DNA of 64,000 nt from Fibrobacter succinogenes (GTDB taxonomy: Bacteria > Fibrobacterota > Fibrobacteria > Fibrobacterales > Fibrobacteraceae). This document shows positions 17,060 through 25,610 of this stretch, in pieces. Position numbers and translations under genes: made by a program. The stretch covers positions 1-64,000 of the forward strand of contig CACWNW010000011.1 in NCBI GenBank assembly GCA_902762305.1. The letters run 5' to 3'. The notes beneath the pieces are model-generated. The model was given only the letters and a program-made list of their open reading frames with translations, was not told where the DNA came from and did no database searches. Position 1 is the stretch's first letter. Every line of letters starts with the position of its first letter.

Positions 17060-18306
17060 GAAATTCGTCTTCGCCTTCTACGACAGGCGCGGGTTCACAT
17101 TCACCAATCATCTTGATGGCTTCGCAGATGCGGTCAACTTCAGAATCGGTCGTAATGAGCGGAGGCATCGTGTAAACGTAATTGCAGAACGGTCTGAGCC
17201 ACACGCCGGTTTTGCGAATCACGCGCAGAATATCGTCTGCCGAAGGTTTCGCCTTCAGTTCCAAGACACCAATCGCACCGAGAACACGCACGTCGGCCGC
17301 ATTTTCAAGCGCACGGAGCGGTTCCAAATTCTGCTTTAGGCGCTTTTCAAGCCGAGCAACGCTCGATGCATAATCGCGGCTTTCGAATAGCGAAAGCGAA
17401 GCGATTCCCGCAACACAAGCCAACGGATTCGCCATGTAAGTGGGGCCATGCATAAAGGCAGGAATCTTGCTGTTCGTAATCGTTTCGGCAACCTTCTCGG
17501 ATGCCACGCAAGCCGCCATGGTAATGCTTCCGCCAGTGAGCGCCTTACCGATACACATGATATCCGGCTTAATGCCAGCATGTTCCATCGCAAAACGCGG
17601 GCCCGTGCGGAAAAAGCCCGAAGCGATTTCGTCCAGAATCAACAGGATGCCGTAACGGTCGCAAAGTTCGCGGAGAGCCTTCAAGTAGCCAGCATTATAA
17701 AGCCACATGCCGTTTCCGCCCTGAAACACGGGCTCGCAAATCACGGCAGCGATTTCATCCTTGTGTTCCTCGACGACACGCTCCATCGAAGCGAAATCCG
17801 CCGGATTCCAGACTTCGTCAAAGCGGCAGTTCGGGCGTTCCGCAAAAAAATGATGCGGCATGATTCCGCGGAAAAGCGTATGCATTCCGTCAGGGTCAGA
17901 AAGTGCCATCGCGCCTGCGGTATCGCCGTGGTAGCCGCCCTTCAAGGCGACCAACTTGCAACGTTCCGGGCGCGAGAGCGAATGCTGGTACTGCACCGCC
18001 ATCTTGGCGCTGCATTCCACGGCGATGCTTCCCGAATCTGCGAAGAAAATCTTGTTCAAGCCTTCGGGCAAAAATTTCACCAGCTTTTCGCCTAACTCAA
18101 TCGCGGGTTCGTGCGTAAAACCGCCGAACATCACGTGGCACATCTTTTCGCTCTGTTTCTGAATCGCCTCGACGATTTCAGGGGCGTTATGCCCGTGCGC
18201 CATGCACCACCAACTCGATACCGCATCAATACCTGGCCGGAGTATTCTTCAGCGCCGCATAGGGGTGCCACAAATGCTCGCTATCAAAATCAAGTAGCTT
18301 TTCCAT
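17052..18306 (-). pseudogene. bioA: bioA, broken near the 5' end by an internal deletion and frameshift
   Basis: The 383-codon stretch from 18203 is a clear adenosylmethionine-8-amino-7-oxononanoate aminotransferase (HVMFGGFTHEPAIELGEKL, DSGSIAVECSAKMA, GGYHGDTAGAMALS, LILDEIASGF, GKALTGGSITMAA). Its true N-terminus lies upstream in another frame: ATG at 18306 gives MEKLLDFDSEHLWHPYAALK and stops at TGA 18226-18228. The main frame resumes with GIDAVSSWWC just before MAHGHN. Compared with E. coli BioA, about 20 residues between these parts are missing and the frames differ by one. No ribosome binding site supports an internal start. It is either a real null allele or an assembly error. Confidence 0.82.
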
Positions 18307-18313
18307 TTGCAGC

Positions 18314-18321
18314 CAAATATA
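18314..18321 (-). promoter_or_regulatory. TATATTTG box, 7 nt before the bioA start
   Basis: On the minus strand CTATATTTG is followed by GCTGCAA and the ATG at 18306. It matches the Bacteroidota-type TAnnTTTG -7 element seen before dgt, lptD and hslO in this window. No Shine-Dalgarno lies between. Confidence 0.5.
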
Positions 18322-18381
18322 GAAATTCCCCTACACCACGGCATTTTTTATATATTCTTCCAATAAAAAGTGGTGAAAAAC

Positions 18382-18873
18382 ATGCTCAAAATTGAAGCCT
18401 ATAGCGAAAAATATATCAACGACGCCATTGCAATCTGGAACGACATCGTCGAAGACGGCATCGCGTTCCCGCAAAAGGAAACACTTGACGCGCAGACGGG
18501 CGGCGCCTTTTTCAAGTCACAGTCATTTACGGGCATCGCCATCGACGCGGACTCCGGCGAAGTGGTCGGACTGTACATTCTTCACCCGAACAATGTCGGG
18601 CGCTGCGGGCACATTTCAAATGCGAGCTATGCCGTCAAGAAGAACAAGCGCGGCCAGCACATCGGCGAATTCCTCGTGAAGGATTGCCTCGCGAAAGCAA
18701 AGGAAATCGGCTTCAGGATTTTACAGTTTAACGCAGTTGTCGCTACGAATACGTCAGCGCTGAAGCTCTACAGAAAACTCGGCTTTACGCAACTCGGCGT
18801 GATTCCCAAGGGATTCCTGCTCAAGGACGGGAGTTACGAGGATATCATCCCGCACTATATAGAACTGCTCTAG
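18382..18873 (+). CDS. GNAT-family N-acetyltransferase
   Basis: 163 residues from the ATG at 18382; two in-frame GTG codons just upstream are alternatives. The GNAT core is visible: IWNDIVEDGIAFPQKE, then VVGLYILHPNN, the acetyl-CoA-binding loop VKKNKRGQHIGEFLVKDCL, and the C-terminal NAVVATNTSALKLYRKLGFTQLGVIPKGF. The substrate is unknown; the family includes phosphinothricin-type and amino-acid acetyltransferases. It converges directly on the second GNAT gene with no gap. Confidence 0.88.
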   Translation: MLKIEAYSEKYINDAIAIWNDIVEDGIAFPQKETLDAQTGGAFFKSQSFTGIAIDADSGEVVGLYILHPNNVGRCGHISNASYAVKKNKRGQHIGEFLVKDCLAKAKEIGFRILQFNAVVATNTSALKLYRKLGFTQLGVIPKGFLLKDGSYEDIIPHYIELL

Positions 18874-19404
18874 CTATTTTTCTTTCGGCATCGCATCCCA
18901 ATAAGAGCGAAGCTCGTTTATAATCTGGTCGTAATCGCGTTGCGTGAACGTGCCTTCGCCAATCATCATGATGGTGTAATCAATGCCTTTGAATGATTTG
19001 CCGACGCCCGTATCACGGAAGCCGTTGCGCAGGTAGAATGCGTGGCGGCGCTTGCGTTGCGCGGAATTGTCGCAAACCTGCTCGGGCGATTCCATGTCAA
19101 GAATGTTGGACTGCCCCCTATACTTTTCAAGCAACTGCGATAGGATTCTTTGCCCTATCCCTTTCCCGCGCAAGGATTCGAGTACGGCGAAATACCAGAA
19201 CCAGTTAAACTGTGTCCGCGGATAGACAATTGTCAACCCGACAAGATTTCCGTCTTCGCGATAAACAGCAAAGTCCAGCGACATCGTTTTAACAAGCCGC
19301 ATCAAATCGCCCCAGGGAATCTGTTCCTCTTCCGGAAACGCTGATTCGTAAAGGCTTCGAACCTGGGCGTTTTCTTCGTCTGGATTTAGCTGTACAGTTT
19401 GCAT
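18874..19404 (-). CDS. GNAT-family N-acetyltransferase
   Basis: 176 residues. It starts SLYESAFPEEEQIPWGDLMRL, with a beta-strand FAVYREDGNLVGLTIVY, the acetyl-CoA loop SLRGKGIGQRILSQLLEKY, and a C-terminal AFYLRNGFRDTGVGKSF typical of GNAT enzymes in Bacteroidota/Fibrobacterota. The substrate is unknown. Its start is 50 bases from the divergent lipoprotein gene; TATATT-type boxes on both strands lie in that gap. Confidence 0.87.
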   Translation of the reverse strand: MQTVQLNPDEENAQVRSLYESAFPEEEQIPWGDLMRLVKTMSLDFAVYREDGNLVGLTIVYPRTQFNWFWYFAVLESLRGKGIGQRILSQLLEKYRGQSNILDMESPEQVCDNSAQRKRRHAFYLRNGFRDTGVGKSFKGIDYTIMMIGEGTFTQRDYDQIINELRSYWDAMPKEK

Positions 19405-19454
19405 AATGATATTTGGCAGAATCGTTGTAAATAATATATTTTATTCTAGAACTT

Positions 19455-20435
19455 ATGAGAATTCGCCGCAAAGAAACAAGTCTTTTTGCACAAATGTTCG
19501 GAGCGCTACCGTGCGTGATTTTATGCGCATGTGCAACACCGACGATTGATGTCGACAATTCAGAAGACGAATTAAGTGACCTATCCGTGAAAAAAGCTCC
19601 TACGACAGAAACGTCCTTGATTACGAAGGATGTATTAAGATATTATGTATTCGATACTCTTCGTTCCGTCGTGAATAATCACTTTAACGGCATGTGCTAT
19701 GCCAAGAATGGGGTATTGGCTTGGGATCCCGAAATGGATCATTCTAATGAATATTATAGTTATCGACTTTCGGGGGACACTCTGTTTTTCTCTAATTCGA
19801 CTTCACTAGTGAAAACGTATATACGCGAAACGAATGACGGCAGCGCCCTGGGCGGCAGATGGATTCTACTGGAAGACGAAAGCGAAATTTTTACTCCGGA
19901 ATACCTGATTGTTTCGGGACTCACGGCGGTATGGGAGTTTTCCATCAAAGAAAATGCTCCCGTCACAAGCACAGACGCATTTACTGTAATGATGCAGGAC
20001 GTTGTTGCTGAACAGGATGGAACAAGACATCCCCATCAAGTGAGTGATACATCCAGTTGGAGACCTGATTGGTATATATTGTTCGGCAAAGGATTCGAAA
20101 TTCAATTGACGGATGACGAACTATACGAAATCTGCGACCCTTGCGAAGACCTTGAGCGAACCAACACCGCTATCAAATTTGAAAGGAAAGGAAAACAATT
20201 CAAGATTTCCATGGAAAACTCCGTATACAACGAGAAAAAGATGAGTTATTTCTTTAAAGTTGTTGCAGACGGGAAATCCTGCGTACTGCATATGGAGTTG
20301 ATTGATGCGACCAAGGACGTGTGCCTGAATAAGGAATATATACCCGACGATTTAATAGAAAGCCATACATACACGTCCCTTGGATATAAAGAAAATTTCG
20401 ACAAATTTGTAAAATGCTTTAAGGAGTTGTTTTAG
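19455..20435 (+). CDS. Hypothetical lipoprotein
   Basis: 326 residues I do not recognise. The N-terminus has a positively charged start (MRIRRK) and hydrophobic stretch ending in a Cys-containing box (VILCAC), consistent with lipoprotein export. The mature part is rich in acidic residues and beta-strand-like segments (YYSYRLSGDTLFFSNS, LLEDESEIFTPEYL), plus a CDPC motif and further Cys near the end. This style is common in Fibrobacter surface lipoproteins of unknown function. The following broken gene uses an AAGGAG that lies inside this gene's 3' end, suggesting they were co-translated. Confidence 0.65.
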   Translation: MRIRRKETSLFAQMFGALPCVILCACATPTIDVDNSEDELSDLSVKKAPTTETSLITKDVLRYYVFDTLRSVVNNHFNGMCYAKNGVLAWDPEMDHSNEYYSYRLSGDTLFFSNSTSLVKTYIRETNDGSALGGRWILLEDESEIFTPEYLIVSGLTAVWEFSIKENAPVTSTDAFTVMMQDVVAEQDGTRHPHQVSDTSSWRPDWYILFGKGFEIQLTDDELYEICDPCEDLERTNTAIKFERKGKQFKISMENSVYNEKKMSYFFKVVADGKSCVLHMELIDATKDVCLNKEYIPDDLIESHTYTSLGYKENFDKFVKCFKELF

Positions 20436-20437
20436 TA

Positions 20438-20615
20438 ATGAAGCGTTTCTTGTGCGGCATTTTACTTGCGGCATCATTCGCCCTTGCACAGGTGGCGCAT
20501 CGGCAACACTTTCTACAAAGAAAAGACGGGCAAAGCAAATGGAGCAATCAAGGTCACCGTCGCGCCCATTTTTTACGACGACACCAAGGGTGCCGTTATC
20601 AGCGTAAACATCTAA
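20438..20615 (+). pseudogene. Broken gene for a small secreted protein
   Basis: ATG 20438, with AAGGAG 11 bases upstream, encodes a good signal peptide (MKRFLCGILLAASFALAQ). The original frame then runs into the antisense of nadK. In the +1 frame the bases just after the signal peptide encode RIGNTFYKEKTGKANGAIK then VTVAPIFYDDTKGAVISVNI and stop at TAA 20613-20615, two bases before the convergent nadK end. A one-frame jump near 20495 is the simplest reading: a frameshifted remnant, perhaps shortened. The family is not recognised. Confidence 0.6.
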
Positions 20616-20616
20616 A

Positions 20617-21501
20617 CTACGCCAGCCTGGGCTTTCCCGTCCAGCCGAGCTTTTCGCGCAGGGCGCCTACGAATCCAGTATGGCGCATGCGGATAAACGT
20701 GGTCACGGACTTGCTTTCGACAAGCGTCACGCGGTCACCCGGTTTTGCTTCCACTGTTATGCGGCCATCGAACACGAGGTCAAGCGATCGACCCACGGCA
20801 GAAACGATTTCGAGCTTCTTGTCAGTAAGCGAAAGCACGAGCGGACGCACGGAAAGGCTGCTAGGAGCGACAGGCGTGAGCACGACTGCGGGCGTACTCG
20901 GGTGGATAATGGGGCCACCCGCCGCAAGGTTGTATGCGGTCGAACCCGTCGGAGTCGAAATCAGCAGGGAATCGGCCCAATATTCGGTCAAGTCCGTGCC
21001 GTTGTAGGCCACGTTCACGTTCACCATGCGGTCGGGAGCATGGGCGCGTATATGCACTTCGTTTAGCACGGTCTGCTTTGCGACGCATTTCTTGCCGCGG
21101 AAAACAGACGCATCGATCATCATGCGGTCGCGTGTAGAAAAATCGCCAGCAAGCAGGTCATCGAGCGTTTTTGCAAGCCCCTCCACGCGGCTTTCGGCAA
21201 GGAACCCCACGCGGCCGGCATTCACGCCCAGAATGGGAATGCTGTGGCCGAGCGCGATATGCGCGGCCGAAAGCACCGTACCGTCGCCGCCGATAGCGAG
21301 AAGCAGGTCCACACTGCGGAGGCCGGCTTCCTTCACCACACGGATCGGCTTCTGCACAAGCCCGCTCAGGCTATCGAGCGCAAAGAACTTCACCTGCGGA
21401 TGGGCGACTGCCCAGAGCGCAATCTGATTCAACGCGCAAGCCAGATCCGCGCTCTTTTCCTTGAAACCGACAATCCCGATTTTCTTGAAAGTGCCTTTCA
21501 T
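20617..21501 (-). CDS. nadK: NAD kinase
   Basis: 294 residues of the NAD kinase (PpnK) family. Signature motifs are AIGGDGTVLSAAHIA, the NAGRVGFLAE loop, LNEVHIR, and STPTGSTAYNLAAGGPIIHP. It phosphorylates NAD to NADP in the cytoplasm. The start ATG at 21501 follows the aroA-like gene by 17 bases, so it is probably the fourth gene of the aroQ-tyrA-aroA-like unit. It converges with the broken secreted-protein gene. Confidence 0.95.
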   Translation of the reverse strand: MKGTFKKIGIVGFKEKSADLACALNQIALWAVAHPQVKFFALDSLSGLVQKPIRVVKEAGLRSVDLLLAIGGDGTVLSAAHIALGHSIPILGVNAGRVGFLAESRVEGLAKTLDDLLAGDFSTRDRMMIDASVFRGKKCVAKQTVLNEVHIRAHAPDRMVNVNVAYNGTDLTEYWADSLLISTPTGSTAYNLAAGGPIIHPSTPAVVLTPVAPSSLSVRPLVLSLTDKKLEIVSAVGRSLDLVFDGRITVEAKPGDRVTLVESKSVTTFIRMRHTGFVGALREKLGWTGKPRLA

Positions 21502-21518
21502 ATTCTGCCTCGAATGGA

Positions 21519-22886
21519 TTAGCCTTCATTTTCGGTCTTTTCGGAGACCAGGACCTGTTTGAGCCGCTCGGCGACACCAGGGAAAACGCGTTCCACGCAT
21601 TCGGAACCACCGACAGGCTCGTCAATCTGGAGCGAAAGCGAGAGAACGCCCAGGGCAAGCCCCGTCTCGGGAGAGTCTCCCCCGTCGAATTCGTTCCCGT
21701 TCACGATAGTTTCCATCCCGCGGATGACAAGCCCATCGTCGTAGACGCCGACTTCTACACCCGTCTTGCGCAAGTTTTCGGCCAGGAATTCGTTCTTGAC
21801 GCGCATCTCCTTGCGGTATTCCTTGGGCACGCGGAGGATGGTTTCGCCTTCGGCATAGCATGCGGCAACTGCTAGTAGCGGGAACTCGTCGAGCGCGGTC
21901 GCGATGGTATCTTCGCTGAACCGGCGGCCCTGAAGGCGCTTGCCCGCGGCAAGCGGGTAGATTTCCACATCGCCATAGACATCACCGAACTTTTCGCGGC
22001 GGGTGACGGTCTCAACGTTCGCGCCCATGCGCTTGAGGCACGTGAGGGCACCTGCACGGGTGCTGTTCAAATCCACGTTCAAGAGGCGCACCACGTTTTC
22101 CTTGGGCATGTTCCCGATGGTCGCGAGTAGGGCGAATGCCGTCGCCTCGGTAGTATCGCCGGGCACGTAGTATTCGCGCCCGGTAATCACGCGGGCCTCC
22201 GAAAGCTCGGTAAACTGCGTGCGTTCAATCTTCTTGCCCTGCGCAATCATGAGGCGGCGTTCGAATTCGCTCAGTTGCTCCATGCCGCGGCCTTCGTAAC
22301 GCACCGGGACGCCGAAATACATGAGCATCTTCGTCCACTGGTCATGAACCGTCGAACGTTCCTCGAAGCTCAGGTATTCCCCGCGCACGAGCGCACGCAA
22401 CAGAAGGCGATTGCGCATGATAAAGGCGACGTTCCCGAGGGAATCCTTCTTGAGCGCGGGTTCATCTGCAGAAAACCGGAATACGAACCTCGCCGGGGAA
22501 TCCTCCTCGACGTTCAACTTGAAATACTTGAGCAGGCAATCCCTGACGGCAGCAACCTTCGCGATGCCCGCCTCGTCAGGTTCTTCGGCAAGGGTGAACA
22601 CGTGTTCGGGATCCTTGCTCGAAAGCGTCCAGAGGAGCACGTTTTCGCTCTCGGAAAAACCGCAAGGCAGCATCGACGGGAGCGAATACTGGAAGCCCTT
22701 GCCGTCAAGCACCAGTTGGTGACCGTGCTGTTCATATACAAGCCCGAATTCGGCAAGCGCACGGGCGAAAGCCTCGGAACCGCTCGCCCATGAAAAATCT
22801 TCGAGCACGGTGCGGCCGTTGACCAGGAGCCCCATCACCAGGGTGAGCGCCATGCGTTCGCGGTCTGGATTCAGCGTAAATTCCAT
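21519..22886 (-). CDS. Divergent EPSP-synthase-fold protein (AroA-like)
   Basis: 455 residues. The C-terminal half has recognisable EPSP synthase segments: YYVPGDTTEATAFALLATI, DEFPLLAVAACYAEGETILR, LRKTGVEVGVYDDGLVIRG and VFPGVAERL. The N-terminal half fits the fold but lacks key substrate motifs: where AroA has the PGDKSxSxR phosphate loop this protein has NPDRERMALTL, and the NxGTxxR loop is not apparent. Context (tyrA stop adjoining its start as TAGATG, aroQ upstream) supports the shikimate pathway. It could be a divergent working AroA, or a paralogue with a changed role. Confidence 0.7.
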   Translation of the reverse strand: MEFTLNPDRERMALTLVMGLLVNGRTVLEDFSWASGSEAFARALAEFGLVYEQHGHQLVLDGKGFQYSLPSMLPCGFSESENVLLWTLSSKDPEHVFTLAEEPDEAGIAKVAAVRDCLLKYFKLNVEEDSPARFVFRFSADEPALKKDSLGNVAFIMRNRLLLRALVRGEYLSFEERSTVHDQWTKMLMYFGVPVRYEGRGMEQLSEFERRLMIAQGKKIERTQFTELSEARVITGREYYVPGDTTEATAFALLATIGNMPKENVVRLLNVDLNSTRAGALTCLKRMGANVETVTRREKFGDVYGDVEIYPLAAGKRLQGRRFSEDTIATALDEFPLLAVAACYAEGETILRVPKEYRKEMRVKNEFLAENLRKTGVEVGVYDDGLVIRGMETIVNGNEFDGGDSPETGLALGVLSLSLQIDEPVGGSECVERVFPGVAERLKQVLVSEKTENEG

Positions 22887-24038
22887 CTAGCGTTCCTTCA
22901 CTTCGTAGCCGAGGTAGCGCAAAATTTTCACAGCACGGGCAGCCTCGTCGGGCGTCTTGAATGCGAGCAAGAGGGTGCCCGCGACATTCTCGCGTACCTT
23001 CATGAGTTCGATGTCGCGGATGTTCAGGCCCTCTTCGGCAAGCGGCTGCATCACGCTCAGCAGCGCGCCCGGCTTGTCCTTGAGCTGCACCGTAATTTCG
23101 GAGAAGGCGGCGCCGGCATTGCGTCCGGGAGCGAACAGGCTCGCGCGGCCTTCGTTACCCGCCTTGAATATCTTTTCCAGGCCATCGGCATGGTCTTCGG
23201 CGGCAGGCTTCCCGTCCACAACAACATCGAGGGCGTTCATGGCCTCGATCGTCTTCTCGAGCCCGTCGCGGACTTCGCCGAGCGCGCGCACGGTCTCGTT
23301 GCGGTTCGTGACCGCGATATCGTGCCACATGCCCCAACCACTGGCGGCAATGCGCGTCATATCGCGGAAAGCCCGGCCCGCGTAATGCTGGTAGTTGTAC
23401 TTCAGCAGGCGTTCGGGCAGGTTGCCCGCAAGCGTCGAACTGAGCATCTGCGGCATGTGCGAGACCCACGCCATCGTACGGTCGTGGTGCTCCGGCGGGA
23501 AAACGACGGGAGTCGCCCCGAGGAACTTCACTAGATCGAGGAGAATCGAATATGTGGATTCCTCGGTACCCTCGGGCGGGCACACGAACCAGTAGGCATT
23601 CTCGAAAATCGCGGGGTCGTTGTATTCGCAGGTGCGCTTTTCGGAACCGGCCATCGGGTGGCTACCGACAAAGCGGAACGGCGCGGGCAGCTTGACGCCT
23701 GCCTTGCAGATTTCGACCTTCGTAGAACCGATGTCGCTCACGAGACATACCGACTGCTCGGTACCAGGCTGCGCGGCCCATTTCACATGCGCGAGCGCAT
23801 CGATTGTCTTCAGGATATGCAGAATCGGGCTGCAAAGCAGAATGAGGTCGCAATCCCTGGACCACTGCTCGACATCGCCATATTCAAAAAATTCATCGGC
23901 AAGTTCCAGCTTGCGGGCGCGCGAAAGCGTCGCGGGGGAACTCACGGCACGGATTATAGTCGGGCGCTTCGCCTGCTTGAGGGCAGAGGCGATGGAACCC
24001 GCGAGCAGACCGAACCCTACTAGCGCAATACGTTTCAT
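22887..24038 (-). CDS. tyrA: Prephenate dehydrogenase with ACT domain
   Basis: 383 residues. The NAD-binding Rossmann start is ALVGFGLLAGSIASALK; catalytic-region motifs include DIGSTKVEIC and FVGSHPMAGSEKRTCEY with the prephenate-binding His, then TMAWVSHMPQML. The C-terminal ACT domain (ITVQLKDKPGALLSVMQPLAEEGLNIRDIEL) is the probable tyrosine feedback site. It oxidatively decarboxylates prephenate for tyrosine synthesis. The ATG follows the chorismate mutase stop directly, with a GGAGG 5 bases upstream, so the two act in sequence from one transcript. Confidence 0.92.
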   Translation of the reverse strand: MKRIALVGFGLLAGSIASALKQAKRPTIIRAVSSPATLSRARKLELADEFFEYGDVEQWSRDCDLILLCSPILHILKTIDALAHVKWAAQPGTEQSVCLVSDIGSTKVEICKAGVKLPAPFRFVGSHPMAGSEKRTCEYNDPAIFENAYWFVCPPEGTEESTYSILLDLVKFLGATPVVFPPEHHDRTMAWVSHMPQMLSSTLAGNLPERLLKYNYQHYAGRAFRDMTRIAASGWGMWHDIAVTNRNETVRALGEVRDGLEKTIEAMNALDVVVDGKPAAEDHADGLEKIFKAGNEGRASLFAPGRNAGAAFSEITVQLKDKPGALLSVMQPLAEEGLNIRDIELMKVRENVAGTLLLAFKTPDEAARAVKILRYLGYEVKER

Positions 24039-24302
24039 CTATTCCTCCACCTTGCGGGTTTCTTCCATTATCGCCTTAAAAATGCGGCGCATGGATTCAC
24101 CGGAAAGCGGGCCGGCAGCCTTTTCCGCCTTTTCAGCGACTAGTGCGAGTACGGCCTCTTCACGGGCGACATCCAGCACGGGAAGGCCCTTCTGCTTCTT
24201 TATTTTTCCAATTTCTGTCGCACAGGCGGCGCGCTTGTTCAAAAGCCCAATCAGGGTATCGTTCATCTCGTCTATGCGTAAGCGCCAGTCTTCAATTTCC
24301 AT
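24039..24302 (-). CDS. aroQ: Chorismate mutase, AroQ class
   Basis: 87 residues, all-helical AroQ type. It shows LRIDEMNDTLIGLLNKRAA, the EIGKIKKQKG segment with the active-site Lys, and VAREEAVLALV with the conserved Arg-Glu pair. It converts chorismate to prephenate, the substrate of the next gene. It is the first gene of the minus-strand aromatic unit and is divergent from the lichenase gene across 189 bases. Confidence 0.9.
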   Translation of the reverse strand: MEIEDWRLRIDEMNDTLIGLLNKRAACATEIGKIKKQKGLPVLDVAREEAVLALVAEKAEKAAGPLSGESMRRIFKAIMEETRKVEE

Positions 24303-24434
24303 ACGAAAAAAGATAGTAATTTGAAAACCCCGTTTTACGCGTATAGGACCCTAAATCCTTATGCGCCAATTCGTCCTTTTTTCTAAATATTCAGTACACT
24401 TGATACAGTTAGTTCACAATTGATTTTCATCACA

Positions 24435-24463
24435 TTGCGGGTACCAAAAAACAGACCTATATT
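24435..24463 (+). promoter_or_regulatory. Candidate promoter of the lichenase gene
   Basis: TTGCGG (24435-24440), a 17-base spacer, then TATATT (24458-24463). The start codon is 28 bases downstream with a strong AGGAGGTGA between. Confidence 0.5.
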
Positions 24464-24491
24464 ACAAGTACCAAGTGTTTAGGAGGTGATT

Positions 24492-25544
24492 ATGAGAATC
24501 ATCAAGATTTTTTCGGCAGGAACCCTCGCGGTAATGACCATGGCAGCTTCCCTCAATGCAAAGGACTTCAGCGGCGCAGAACTCTACACCAATGAAGAAT
24601 TCTCGTACGGCAAATTCGAAGCCCGCATGAAAATGGCAGCCGCTTCGGGAACAGTCAGTTCCATGTTCCTCTACCAGAACGGCTCCGAACAGGCCAGCGC
24701 AGAACGCTGGGTCGAAGTCGACATCGAAGTTCTCGGCAAGGAACCTGAGAAATTCCAGTCCAACATCATTACCGGCAGGGCCGGAGCGCAAAAGACTAGC
24801 GAAAAGAAACATGCTGTCAGTCCGGCAGCAGACCAGGGATTCCACACCTACGGTCTCGAATGGACCCCGAATTACGTCCGCTGGACCGTGGACGGCAACG
24901 AAGTCCGCAAGACCGAGAAGGGCGTGAACGACCCCAAGGACCAGGTAGCAAACCTTATCGGCACCCAGGGCCTCCGCTTCAATATCTGGTCTTCTGAAAG
25001 CGCCGAATGGGTCGGACAATTCGACGAATCCAAGCTTCCGCTGTTCCAGTTCATCAACTGGGTCAAGGTCTACAAGTACACTCCGGGCCAGGGCGAAAAT
25101 GGCAGCGACTTCACGCTCGACTGGACCGACAACTTCGACACGTTCAACAGCGCCCGCTGGAGCAAGGGCAACTGGACCTTCGACGGCAACCGCGTCGACC
25201 TCACGCCGAACAACATCTATTCCAAGGACGGCATGCTGATTCTCGCCCTCACCCGCAAGGGCCAGGAAAGCTTCAACGGCCAGGTCCCGAAGGACAACGA
25301 GCCTGAACCGACTTCTTCGAGCAGCAACGTCACGCCGCCGTCTTCGAGCAGCGTTACCCCGCCGAGCTCCAGCAGCATGGTGACTCCGCCGCTCTCCTCC
25401 AGCATTATTGACGCCATCCCCCAGATGCACGCCAAGCAGCTGCAGGACAAGGATTCCCGCACCGTCAACGCGAAGGGCGCCCGCGTGAACAACACCCGCG
25501 CGAACAATCCCCGCAACCGTTACCGTGTGAACTTCAAATTTTAA
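24492..25544 (+). CDS. Circularly permuted GH16 1,3-1,4-beta-glucanase (lichenase)
   Basis: 350 residues; the ATG at 24492 is set by AGGAGGTGA directly upstream. After a signal peptide (to about 23), the catalytic core closely matches the F. succinogenes lichenase, known for its natural circular permutation. The catalytic strand WVEVDIEVLG (Glu75, Asp77, Glu79) comes first, and the FTLDWTDNFDTFNSARW block that is N-terminal in Bacillus enzymes comes last. A Ser/Pro/Thr-rich repeat linker and a basic C-terminal module (VNAKGARVN, NRYRVNFKF) follow. It cleaves mixed-linkage beta-glucans outside the cell. Substitutions in the linker and surface loops relative to the well-known enzyme suggest a different species. 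Confidence 0.96.
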   Translation: MRIIKIFSAGTLAVMTMAASLNAKDFSGAELYTNEEFSYGKFEARMKMAAASGTVSSMFLYQNGSEQASAERWVEVDIEVLGKEPEKFQSNIITGRAGAQKTSEKKHAVSPAADQGFHTYGLEWTPNYVRWTVDGNEVRKTEKGVNDPKDQVANLIGTQGLRFNIWSSESAEWVGQFDESKLPLFQFINWVKVYKYTPGQGENGSDFTLDWTDNFDTFNSARWSKGNWTFDGNRVDLTPNNIYSKDGMLILALTRKGQESFNGQVPKDNEPEPTSSSSNVTPPSSSSVTPPSSSSMVTPPLSSSIIDAIPQMHAKQLQDKDSRTVNAKGARVNNTRANNPRNRYRVNFKF

Positions 25545-25561
25545 GAGAACACCCCCCAAAC

Positions 25562-25603
25562 AACAAAGTCTACGTGGCGAATGTCGCGTAGACTTTGTTA
25601 TTT
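25562..25603 (+). terminator. Rho-independent terminator after the lichenase gene
   Basis: AACAAAGTCTACG and CGTAGACTTTGTT form a stem of about 13 bp around TGGCGAATGTCG, followed by ATTTTAT. It separates the lichenase from the downstream regulator gene. Confidence 0.8.
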
Positions 25604-25610
25604 TATAGCC

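Noticed and set aside
17052-18203. bioA as an intact gene starting at the internal ATG
   Set aside because: There is no ribosome binding site, and the family N-terminus, including the WHPY motif and residues around SSWW, lies upstream in another frame.
20438-21007. A 189-residue secreted protein
   Set aside because: Only the first ~19 residues are plausible; beyond that it is antisense of nadK. The +1 frame gives a better ending, so it is called a broken gene.
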